Positions 8,143 through 14,306 of a DNA stretch of 14,306 bases are shown here, piece by piece. Origin of the DNA: Bordetella parapertussis (GTDB taxonomy: Bacteria; Pseudomonadota; Gammaproteobacteria; Burkholderiales; Burkholderiaceae_C); assembly GCA_945899335.1 (NCBI GenBank), contig CAMDIP010000017.1:1-14306 (forward strand), given 5' to 3'. The notes beneath the pieces were generated by a model. That model searched no databases, was not told where the DNA came from, and worked only from the letters and a program-made list of their open reading frames with translations. Both the position numbers and the translations under genes were made by a program. Every line of letters begins with the position of its first letter. The stretch's first letter is position 1.

Positions 8143-9261
8143 ATGAAACCTTTGCAACGCAGCACCACGGCTTGGCCTTTGGCTTGGTTGTGCGTGGTGG
8201 TGATTTTTTATGCAAGTTTGTACCCATTTGAAGACTGGCGTAACCAAGACATCGCGCCATGGTCTTTTGTCAGAGCCCCGTGGCCAAAATACCAAACCCT
8301 TTTTGACATGGGCAGCAATCTCTTTGGCTATATGCCTTTGGGTTTTTGGCTGAGTTTGGCCATGTTGCGCAGCGCCAAACCGCACTGGGCGGCTGTGCTG
8401 CTTGGCTTTTTAGGCGCTTTGGGCCTGTCTTTCCTGATGGAATGTTCGCAAAGCTATTTACCCCAGCGTGTGCCCTCTCAAGTAGATTGGATGCTCAACA
8501 GTGTGGGCGGCTTGATGGGGGCGGTGTTGTCGGCTTGGTTGGAGCGGCGCGGCTGGCTTTACCGCTGGGTCCAATTTCGCAAGCGATGGCTTGTGCCTCA
8601 CGCCAGCGGCAGTTTGGTCTTGATGGTTTTATGGCCGCTGGCTTTGTTGTTTCCAACACCTGTGTTTCTGGGTTTGGGCAATGTGGCTGAAAAATTGCTG
8701 ACCATGCTGGAGGAGTTGTGGCCACAGGCGATGTGGCCAACACAGCTCTCGCAAACTCTTTTTTCGTTTGGCCCTTTGCCAACTTGGTTGGAGATGCTGT
8801 GTATCGCCGGCAGTATGAGTGTGCCGGCTTTGTTAGGCATGGCGGTGGTGCGCGAGCCTTGGCAGCGCTTGTCTTGGGTCAGTTTGGTGGTGGTGTTAGC
8901 GCTTTTAAGCAGCACTTTATCGGCCTCTGTCACGTACGGTCCAGAGCACACCTTTTTTTGGCTAACGCCTTTGACTGCGGCGGGTTTAGGGCTGGGTTGG
9001 CTCAGCGCCTTGTTGCTAGTGAGATTGCCCGCTGAGGTTCTGATTCGTACCATGTTGCTGGTGCAGATGGCTGTTCTTTGTTTGGTGAACTTGGTTCCGT
9101 CCAGCACGTACTTTGCCCAAACCGTTCAAACATGGGAGCAAGGAAAATTCATCCGTTTCCATGGCCTCACCGAGTGGTTGAGTTGGGGTTGGCCCTTTGT
9201 CCTATTGGTATGGGGGGTGTTGCACCTGGTCAGCGACTCAAGGCATACCGAGGCCACCTAG
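8143..9261 (+). CDS. VanZ-family membrane protein with long C-terminal membrane extension
   Basis: A 372-residue polytopic membrane protein. The N-terminal third is a VanZ domain: Asp55, Asn59 and GYMPLG (62-67), then LMECSQSYLPQR (98-109), Asp115 and Asn119 in a VDWMLNSVGG context. The conserved acidic and polar residues of the family are therefore present. After residue 145 come roughly six more hydrophobic segments (about 153-177, 213-233, 240-260, 268-295, 300-318 and 345-364) that I cannot assign to a named domain. VanZ itself is an accessory teicoplanin-resistance protein of unclear mechanism, and most chromosomal homologues are uncharacterised, so no function is assigned. There is no sign of a van resistance cluster. 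The gene starts six bases after hemJ and ends ten bases before the ferredoxin gene, suggesting one operon. Confidence 0.82.
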   Translation: MKPLQRSTTAWPLAWLCVVVIFYASLYPFEDWRNQDIAPWSFVRAPWPKYQTLFDMGSNLFGYMPLGFWLSLAMLRSAKPHWAAVLLGFLGALGLSFLMECSQSYLPQRVPSQVDWMLNSVGGLMGAVLSAWLERRGWLYRWVQFRKRWLVPHASGSLVLMVLWPLALLFPTPVFLGLGNVAEKLLTMLEELWPQAMWPTQLSQTLFSFGPLPTWLEMLCIAGSMSVPALLGMAVVREPWQRLSWVSLVVVLALLSSTLSASVTYGPEHTFFWLTPLTAAGLGLGWLSALLLVRLPAEVLIRTMLLVQMAVLCLVNLVPSSTYFAQTVQTWEQGKFIRFHGLTEWLSWGWPFVLLVWGVLHLVSDSRHTEAT

Positions 9262-9271
9262 AATCCCTTGC

Positions 9272-9607
9272 ATGACCGAAGACAGCTATTTCAAGCACCA
9301 CGTATTTTTTTGCCTCAACCAGCGCGAAGCGCCAGACGCTTGTTGCGGTAATCACCAAGCACAGGACGCTTGGAAGCATTGCAAAACCCAGGTCAAAGCC
9401 TTGGGTCTTAATGGCGCGGGGGGTGTGCGCGTCAACCAAGCCGGATGTTTAGACCGTTGTGCCGGTGGCCCTGTGTTGGTGGTTTATCCCGAAGCGGTTT
9501 GGTACACCTATGTGGACAAGCAAGACATTGATGAAATCATCAGTTCGCACCTTCAGCAAGGCAAACTGGTCGAGCGCCTGCAACTTGACCCTGACGTCGG
9601 TCGCTAG
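9272..9607 (+). CDS. Thioredoxin-like [2Fe-2S] ferredoxin domain protein
   Basis: A 111-residue protein starting at the ATG at 9272; an upstream in-frame extension exists but would overlap the vanZ-like gene. It has the fold and cysteine spacing of stand-alone thioredoxin-like ferredoxins: Cys14 (FFCLN), Cys24/25 (ACCG), then Cys59 and Cys63 in GCLDRCAGGP, followed by VLVVYPE and VWYTYV. Four of these should bind a [2Fe-2S] cluster; either Cys24 or Cys25 could be the second ligand, and Cys37 is probably free. Related domains are found in NuoE and in small soluble ferredoxins. The partner is unknown. Haem synthesis by the operon-mate HemJ is a redox step, but a link is speculation. Its stop lies two bases before the hydrolase gene. 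Confidence 0.88.
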   Translation: MTEDSYFKHHVFFCLNQREAPDACCGNHQAQDAWKHCKTQVKALGLNGAGGVRVNQAGCLDRCAGGPVLVVYPEAVWYTYVDKQDIDEIISSHLQQGKLVERLQLDPDVGR

Positions 9608-9609
9608 CC

Positions 9610-10233
9610 ATGGCCACTGCTGCGCAAACGCTGTGGCTTGACCTGCCAGGCGGGCGTCACCAAGCCGTTTTAGAAAAAGCTGCCACCCCTGCCAAAGGCT
9701 TGGCCTATGTGGCCCACCCCCATCCTTTGTTTGGCGGCACCATGGACAACAAGGTGGTGCAGACCTTGTCACGCGCTTATGTGCAATCGGGCTGGGATTG
9801 TTTGCGCTTTAACTTTCGTGGTGTGGGGCAAAGCGAGGGTGTTTACGACGAGGGACTGGGCGAAACCGACGATGTCCTTGAGGCTTTGCGCCAACTCGCC
9901 CCCGAAGGCCCTTTGGCTTTGGCGGGTTTTTCATTCGGCGCGTATGTTGTTTGTCAGGTGATTTCGCAGTTGTGGCCCACACAGCGTTTAGAAAAAATTG
10001 TTTTGGTGGGTACCGCCGTTACCCATTTCAACCCCGCCCCTTTGCCAACAGAGTTGCACGACCAAACTTTGGTGGCGCACGGCGATAGCGACGACACCGT
10101 TGCTTTGTCCGCGGTGTTGCAGTGGGCCGCGCCCCAAGGCTTACCCGTAACTGTAGTGCCAGCGTGTGGTCATTTCTTTCATGGACAATTGCCCTTGTTG
10201 AAGTCATTGGTCTTGCGGCATTTGCGAGCATGA
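9610..10233 (+). CDS. Alpha/beta hydrolase (COG2945-type)
   Basis: A 207-residue hydrolase. The early motif HPHPLFGGTMDNKVV (residues 36-50) and FNFRGVGQSEG (67-77) are typical of the small COG2945 group. The probable triad is Ser108 in GFSFG, Asp161 in HGDSDD (Asp162 is an alternative) and His188 in CGHFFHG. No signal peptide, so cytoplasmic. Members are described only as predicted esterases or acyl hydrolases; no substrate can be read from the sequence. The ATG lies two bases after the ferredoxin stop, and dacC begins 27 bases after its own stop, so it lies within the hemJ-to-dacC series. Coupled translation with the ferredoxin gene is likely, but joint function is unproven. Confidence 0.88.
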   Translation: MATAAQTLWLDLPGGRHQAVLEKAATPAKGLAYVAHPHPLFGGTMDNKVVQTLSRAYVQSGWDCLRFNFRGVGQSEGVYDEGLGETDDVLEALRQLAPEGPLALAGFSFGAYVVCQVISQLWPTQRLEKIVLVGTAVTHFNPAPLPTELHDQTLVAHGDSDDTVALSAVLQWAAPQGLPVTVVPACGHFFHGQLPLLKSLVLRHLRA

Positions 10234-10260
10234 AAAGTATTTTTCTCTCTAGGTAAAGTT

Positions 10261-11412
10261 ATGAATTTGTTGCGTGTGTGTGTGTGTTTCTTGGCGGTCT
10301 TATGCGCCAATGCGTTTGCCCAAACGCCAGAGCCCCCGGAAATTGCTGCTAAAGCATATTTGTTGATCGATGTCACCGCTTCTCAAGTGCTGGCGCAGCG
10401 CCAAGCCGACGCCCCTGTTGAACCCGCTTCTTTGACCAAGCTGATGACGGCTTATTTGGTGTTTGATGCTTTGCGGGCTAAAAAAATCAGCCTGCAACAA
10501 ACCTTTGCAGTGAGCGAGGCTGCTTGGAAAATGTCTGGCTCGCGCATGTTCATCGACCCCAAAATGCAAGTACCGGTTGAGGACCTCATCAAGGGCATGA
10601 TTGTTCAGTCGGGCAACGATGCCACCATGGCTTTGGCCGAAGGCGTGGGCGGCACCAAGGCGCATTTCGTGGCCATGATGAACGCGCAGGCCAAAGCTTT
10701 GGGCATGAATGCCACCAGTTACAAAAACCCCGAAGGTCTGACCGAAGCCGGGCACATCACTACTGCGCGAGATTTGTCCATATTGGCCAACCGATTGATG
10801 CTCGACTTCCCCAGCTTTGTGGGCTATTACGCCATTCAAAAATACCGATATCCCGGCACCCCTGCTGCCAACGACACCAACCGCAACCTGCTGTTGTTTC
10901 GCGATCCGACGGTTGACGGCCTGAAAACCGGCCACACCGATGCTGCCGGTTATTGCTTGGTGGCCACCGCCAAGCGTGACTTTCCCAACCTGACAGCCCG
11001 GCGTTTATTGGTAATTGTGCTTGGCGCCAGCAGCGAAAACGCTCGCGCCGAAGAGGCACAAAAGCTGCTCAATTGGGGTTACACCGCCTATGACGGCATC
11101 AAGCTGTTCGAAGCCAATCAAGCCGTTTTGACGCCATTGGTCTGGAAAGGTTTGGCCGATAGCGTGCCTTTGGGTCGTCCCCAAGCCATTGTGGTGGCCG
11201 TGCCACAAGGTCAGGCCTCTCGAATCAAAACACAGGTGGTTCGCCCAGACCCCTTGTATGCACCCTTGCAACTGAACCAAACCGTCGCCACTCTGAAAGT
11301 TTATTTAGACCAAACCCCGTTGAGCGAAATGCCTTTGTTGGCGCTCAAGCCTGTGCCAGAGGCCGGATGGTTTGGCAGAACCTATGACTCCCTTAAGTTA
11401 TGGGTGAGGTAG
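10261..11412 (+). CDS. dacC: D-alanyl-D-alanine carboxypeptidase (class C low-mass PBP, PBP5/6-like)
   Basis: A 383-residue serine-type DD-peptidase that trims the terminal D-Ala of peptidoglycan pentapeptides in the periplasm. A signal peptide spans residues 1-20, with predicted cleavage at AFA-QT. The three penicillin-binding motifs are present: SLTK (Ser57-Lys60, nucleophile Ser57), SGN (117-119) and KTG (222-224). The C-terminal beta domain runs from about residue 275, and the last residues (WFGRTYDSLKLWVR) form the amphipathic membrane anchor seen in PBP5/6. Length matches DacA/DacC enzymes, and the symbol among dacA/dacC paralogues is approximate. AGG at 10251-10253 lies seven bases before the ATG. 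Codons 5-9 sit on a (GT)7 run. The gene ends about 108 bases before rpsL and is followed by the str promoter. Confidence 0.94.
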   Translation: MNLLRVCVCFLAVLCANAFAQTPEPPEIAAKAYLLIDVTASQVLAQRQADAPVEPASLTKLMTAYLVFDALRAKKISLQQTFAVSEAAWKMSGSRMFIDPKMQVPVEDLIKGMIVQSGNDATMALAEGVGGTKAHFVAMMNAQAKALGMNATSYKNPEGLTEAGHITTARDLSILANRLMLDFPSFVGYYAIQKYRYPGTPAANDTNRNLLLFRDPTVDGLKTGHTDAAGYCLVATAKRDFPNLTARRLLVIVLGASSENARAEEAQKLLNWGYTAYDGIKLFEANQAVLTPLVWKGLADSVPLGRPQAIVVAVPQGQASRIKTQVVRPDPLYAPLQLNQTVATLKVYLDQTPLSEMPLLALKPVPEAGWFGRTYDSLKLWVR

Positions 11413-11432
11413 GCGCTCGCTAACTTGAGAGC

Positions 11433-11462
11433 TTGCCAACCAAGTCAAGCCACTGCTATACT
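11433..11462 (+). promoter_or_regulatory. Sigma70-type promoter of the str operon
   Basis: TTGCCA (11433-11438) and TATACT (11457-11462) each match five of six consensus bases and are separated by 18 bases. Transcription should start near 11469, giving an rpsL leader of about 50 bases. The position between dacC and rpsL fits the main promoter of rpsL-rpsG-fusA. Confidence 0.75.
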
Positions 11463-11471
11463 GTCAGGCTT

Positions 11472-11517
11472 TTCGGAATTAATCCGAACCACCTGTTTCA
11501 AACGTTGAAGGACGTTT
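11472..11517 (+). promoter_or_regulatory. rpsL leader with two hairpins; the second presents the Shine-Dalgarno sequence
   Basis: The first hairpin pairs TTCGGA (11472-11477) with TCCGAA (11483-11488) around ATTAA, right at the predicted transcript start. The second pairs AAACGT (11500-11505) with ACGTTT (11512-11517) around TGAAGG, three bases before the rpsL ATG. The ribosome site GAAGGA (11507-11512) thus lies almost wholly in the loop. The pairings are visible; any regulatory effect is inferred. Confidence 0.5.
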
Positions 11518-11520
11518 TCA

Positions 11521-11898
11521 ATGCCAACCATCAATCAATTGGTGCGCCACGGACGTGAAGTCGAGAAGACCAAGTCCAAGAGCCCTGCGATGCAAAACTC
11601 GCCCCAACGCCGTGGCGTTTGCACGCGTGTTTACACCACCACCCCTAAAAAACCAAACTCTGCGCTGCGTAAAGTTGCCAAGGTGCGTTTAACCAACGGT
11701 TTCGAAGTTATTTCGTACATCGGTGGTGAAGGCCACAACCAGCAAGAACACTCTGTGGTCTTGGTTCGCGGCGGCCGTGTCAAAGACCTGCCCGGTGTGC
11801 GTTACCACATCGTGCGTGGTTCACTCGATTTGCAAGGCGTGAAAGACCGCAAGCAGTCACGTTCCAAATACGGCGCTAAGCGCCCCAAGGCTAAGTAA
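11521..11898 (+). CDS. rpsL: 30S ribosomal protein S12
   Basis: A 125-residue S12, near-identical in layout to other bacterial S12 proteins. It sits at the decoding centre of the 30S subunit and helps control accuracy. The loop [14 protein letters not shown] carries Lys43, and [13 protein letters not shown] carries Lys88 and Asp89. Lys43 and Lys88 are the classic sites of streptomycin resistance and both are wild type here. Asp89 is the residue methylthiolated by RimO in bacteria that have it. The C-terminal [13 protein letters not shown] tail is normal. It is first in the str operon, with a sigma70 promoter and an SD-presenting leader hairpin. A 163-base spacer separates it from rpsG. Confidence 0.98.
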   Translation: MPTINQLVRHGREVEKTKSKSPAMQNSPQRRGVCTRVYTTTPKKPNSALRKVAKVRLTNGFEVISYIGGEGHNQQEHSVVLVRGGRVKDLPGVRYHIVRGSLDLQGVKDRKQSRSKYGAKRPKAK

Positions 11899-12061
11899 TA
11901 CGGGGGTTCCCGGTTCGTTTTAGGTGCTGTTCCCCGCGTGGCGCGGTGGTGCAGCGTAGTGGCCCGAAGCACAAAATTGTTTGTGTGGGCCGAGTAAGTG
12001 GGGGTCTTCTGGCTCCCGCGGTGCCCAATCTGGGTGCCAACTGAAGCAAAGAGGTGAAAAA
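11899..12061 (+). promoter_or_regulatory. Structured rpsL-rpsG intercistronic region, candidate S7 autoregulatory site
   Basis: This 163-base gap has no ORF. Visible inverted repeats are CCGCG/CGCGG around TGG (11934-11946), CACAAA/TTTGTG around ATTG (about 11970-11985), and an 8-bp stem at 12020-12027 with 12031-12038 that includes two G-U pairs. In E. coli the corresponding rpsL-rpsG gap binds S7 to repress translation of the distal str genes. Whether this sequence does the same is inferred from position only. The rpsG ribosome site GAGGTG lies at 12051-12056. Confidence 0.4.
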
Positions 12062-12532
12062 ATGCCACGTCGTCGCGAAGTCCCGAAACGGGAAATACTG
12101 CCAGATCCCAAATACGGCAACATCGAACTCTCCAAATTCATGAACGTGGTGATGGAAAGCGGCAAAAAAGCTGTTGCTGAACGCATCATTTACGGTGCCT
12201 TGGAGCAAATCCAAGCCAAATCTGGCAAAGACCCCGTTGAGCTTTTCAGCCACGCCATCAACAACGTCAAGCCCATGGTCGAGGTCAAATCTCGTCGCGT
12301 GGGTGGTGCTAACTACCAAGTGCCTGTTGAGGTGCGTCCTGTTCGTCGCTTGGCCTTGTCCATGCGTTGGATCAAGGAAGCGGCTCGCAAACGTGGAGAA
12401 AAATCCATGGCCTTGCGTTTGGCCAATGAATTGCTTGAGGCCGCTGAGGGTCGTGGCGGCGCAATGAAAAAGCGAGACGAGGTTCACCGCATGGCCGAAG
12501 CCAACAAAGCCTTCTCGCACTTCCGCTTCTAA
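12062..12532 (+). CDS. rpsG: 30S ribosomal protein S7
   Basis: A 156-residue S7, the normal bacterial short form. It binds 16S rRNA early, nucleates assembly of the 30S head and contacts E-site tRNA. The start is the ATG at 12062, giving [20 protein letters not shown], with GAGGTG six bases before the ATG; longer upstream readings have no support. Conserved stretches include [12 protein letters not shown], the [19 protein letters not shown] segment of the beta arm and the C-terminal [18 protein letters not shown]7 is the translational repressor of the str operon in E. coli, which makes the long structured gap before it interesting. It is followed by a 155-base gap to fusA. Confidence 0.98.
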   Translation: MPRRREVPKREILPDPKYGNIELSKFMNVVMESGKKAVAERIIYGALEQIQAKSGKDPVELFSHAINNVKPMVEVKSRRVGGANYQVPVEVRPVRRLALSMRWIKEAARKRGEKSMALRLANELLEAAEGRGGAMKKRDEVHRMAEANKAFSHFRF

Positions 12533-12687
12533 GCGCGCCCGCCTAAGCGGGTCTCTTGTTTCGCTGGGGCTGTGAGCGTGATGTCACGTATTTTTCGCGC
12601 AGCCCCCTTAGACTGAGATTCGCTCGCTACCCATCACAAGTGGCGCAGCGTTTTTTGTTTTTCAATTGATTCCCCAAGAGGTTGACC
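12533..12687 (+). promoter_or_regulatory. Structured rpsG-fusA intercistronic region
   Basis: No ORF is seen in these 155 bases. A small hairpin CCCGC-CTAA-GCGGG (12538-12551) follows the rpsG stop. A longer stem then pairs GGGGCTGTG (12566-12574) with CGCAGCCCC (12598-12606), nine pairs with one G-U, enclosing an inner CGTG/CACG hairpin (12577-12588). Neither stem is followed by a strong T-run, so they look more like attenuating, processing or stabilising structures than full terminators. The fusA ribosome site AAGAGG (12676-12681) sits six bases before the ATG. Confidence 0.4.
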
Positions 12688-14306
12688 ATGGCACGCAAGA
12701 CTCCTATCGAGCGCTACAGAAACATCGGTATTTCTGCCCACATTGATGCGGGTAAAACCACCACCACAGAGCGCATTCTTTTTTATACCGGCGTGAACCA
12801 CAAAATTGGTGAAGTGCATGACGGTGCGGCCACCATGGACTGGATGGAGCAAGAGCAAGAGCGTGGCATCACCATTACCTCCGCTGCCACCACCTGTTTC
12901 TGGAAAGGGATGGATGCTTCTTTCCCAGAGCACCGCATCAACATCATTGACACCCCAGGACACGTGGACTTCACCATCGAGGTGGAGCGCTCCATGCGCG
13001 TACTCGACGGCGCTTGTATGGTGTATTGCGCGGTCGGTGGTGTCCAGCCCCAGTCTGAAACTGTTTGGCGCCAAGCCAATAAATACAAAGTGCCACGCTT
13101 GGCCTTTGTCAACAAAATGGACCGCACAGGTGCCAATTTCTTCAAGGTCTATGACCAAATGAAATTGCGCTTGAAAGCCAACCCTATTCCTATCGTGATT
13201 CCCATTGGTGCGGAAGAACACTTCCGTGGCGTGGTCGATCTGCGCAAAATGAAGGCCATCATTTGGGATGAGGCTTCACAGGGTATGAAATTTAACTTCG
13301 AAGAAATCCCTGCTGAGTTGGTGGCAGAAGCCAAAAAATGGCGCGAAACCATGGTCGAAGCGGCTGCTGAAGCCTCTGAAGATTTGATGAACAAATACCT
13401 TGAACAAGGTGATTTGACTGAAGAAGAAATCACCCATGGTTTGCGAGTGCGCACCATCGCCAGTGAAATCCAGCCCATGATGTGCGGTACTGCGTTCAAA
13501 AACAAAGGCGTGCAGCGGATGTTGGACGCTGTCATTGAGTTGATGCCCTCGCCTATCGATATTCCACCCGTGGGCGGCACTGATGACGACGAAAAGGAAG
13601 TCTTTCGCAAAGCCGATGACAAAGAGAAGTTCTCTTCACTCGCTTTCAAATTAATGACCGATCCTTTTGTCGGCCAACTCACCTTTGTGCGTGTGTATTC
13701 CGGCGTCTTGAAAAAAGGCGACACGGTTTACAACCCCATCAAAGGCAAAAAAGAGCGTATCGGTCGTATTGTGCAAATGCACGCCAATAACCGCGAAGAG
13801 GTCGATGAAATTTGCGCCGGTGACATTGCCGCCTGCGTGGGTTTGAAAGATGTCACCACCGGCGAAACTTTGTGCGATCCCGACAACATCGTGATGCTCG
13901 AGCGCATGGTGTTCCCCGAACCCGTGATTGCACAGGCTGTGGAACCCAAGACCAAAGCTGATCAAGAAAAAATGGGCATTGCCCTGCAACGCTTGGCTGC
14001 AGAAGATCCTTCATTCCGCGTGAAAACCGACGAAGAATCAGGCCAGACCATCATCGCTGGTATGGGCGAGCTGCATTTGGAGATCATTGTTGACCGTATG
14101 AAGCGCGAATTTGGCGTAGAAGCCAACGTCGGCAAGCCGCAAGTGGCTTACCGCGAAACCATTCGCAAAACCATTGAAGACAGCGAAGGCAAGTTTGTTC
14201 GTCAGTCCGGTGGTAAAGGTCAATACGGCCATGTCGTGTTCAAAATTGAACCCAACGAGGCTGGCAAAGGCTTTGAATTTGTCGACGCCATCAAAGGTGG
14301 CGTGGT
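12688..14306 (+). CDS. fusA: Elongation factor G (3' end beyond window)
   Basis: The first 539 codons of EF-G, the translational GTPase that drives tRNA-mRNA translocation and, with RRF, ribosome recycling; full length is about 700 residues. Visible GTPase motifs: G1 AHIDAGKT (17-24), switch-I RGITIT (59-64), G3 DTPGHVDF (88-95) with catalytic His92, and G4 NKMD (142-145). The G' insert and domain II follow, with [22 protein letters not shown] marking the start of domain II. Domain III includes [17 protein letters not shown]. The sequence ends inside domain IV after [11 protein letters not shown]. Residues resemble E. coli FusA closely throughout. The AAGAGG ribosome site and ATG at 12688 are clear. 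Its place after rpsG is the classic str-operon order; tuf or rpsJ would be expected beyond the edge. Confidence 0.97.
   Translation, partial: MARKTPIERYRNIGISAHIDAGKTTTTERILFYTGVNHKIGEVHDGAATMDWMEQEQERGITITSAATTCFWKGMDASFPEHRINIIDTPGHVDFTIEVERSMRVLDGACMVYCAVGGVQPQSETVWRQANKYKVPRLAFVNKMDRTGANFFKVYDQMKLRLKANPIPIVIPIGAEEHFRGVVDLRKMKAIIWDEASQGMKFNFEEIPAELVAEAKKWRETMVEAAAEASEDLMNKYLEQGDLTEEEITHGLRVRTIASEIQPMMCGTAFKNKGVQRMLDAVIELMPSPIDIPPVGGTDDDEKEVFRKADDKEKFSSLAFKLMTDPFVGQLTFVRVYSGVLKKGDTVYNPIKGKKERIGRIVQMHANNREEVDEICAGDIAACVGLKDVTTGETLCDPDNIVMLERMVFPEPVIAQAVEPKTKADQEKMGIALQRLAAEDPSFRVKTDEESGQTIIAGMGELHLEIIVDRMKREFGVEANVGKPQVAYRETIRKTIEDSEGKFVRQSGGKGQYGHVVFKIEPNEAGKGFEFVDAIKGGV

Noticed and set aside
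8143..9261. Antibiotic-resistance role for the VanZ-family gene
   Set aside because: No vanA/vanB-type ligase, VanX or regulator is nearby and chromosomal VanZ-domain proteins are common; the name alone does not support resistance.
13149..13724. Minus-strand ORF of 191 codons
   Set aside because: Antisense to fusA, which is unambiguous over the same bases.

Overview
This window looks like chromosomal DNA from a betaproteobacterium, most likely order Burkholderiales and close to Comamonadaceae. That placement is inferred from the protein sequences, the rpsL-rpsG-fusA block, the moderately GC-rich composition and REP-like repeats starting GTCATTGCGA; no database search was possible. Nearly all of the window is conserved genes. 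I see no rRNA, tRNA, CRISPR array, phage gene or transposase, and no stretch over 300 bases lacks a gene.

Left part, minus strand (1-5187). The 5' part of a TauE/SafE permease gene runs off the left edge. Upstream of it come an intrinsic terminator, a GMC-family FAD alcohol dehydrogenase, a CoA-acylating methylmalonate-semialdehyde dehydrogenase (mmsA), a MaoC-type hydratase and a short-chain dehydrogenase. The last two overlap by one base. Together they could form an alcohol to aldehyde to acyl-CoA route, with beta-oxidation-like steps in the SDR and MaoC proteins, but the substrate is unknown. REP-like repeats lie on both sides of mmsA and reach into the translation start of the GMC gene.

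Middle part (5188-7645). A divergent region with a perfect 21-bp inverted repeat separates the SDR from a plus-strand pair: a 2-hydroxychromene-2-carboxylate isomerase-like protein and a dienelactone hydrolase. The hydrolase gene converges on hemB, which encodes porphobilinogen synthase on the minus strand.

Right part, plus strand (7708-14306). A tight run of five genes encodes a HemJ-like protoporphyrinogen oxidase (divergent from hemB), a large VanZ-family membrane protein, a small thioredoxin-like [2Fe-2S] ferredoxin, an alpha/beta hydrolase and a DacC-type D-Ala-D-Ala carboxypeptidase. A near-consensus sigma70 promoter then starts the str operon: rpsL, rpsG and fusA, with fusA cut by the right edge. 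The rpsL leader and both intercistronic gaps of the str operon hold inverted repeats that may form RNA structures.

I found no convincing new biological system. The observations most worth checking are the repeats around mmsA, the palindrome at 5243-5263, the hairpin that presents the rpsL Shine-Dalgarno sequence, and the structured spacers of the str operon.
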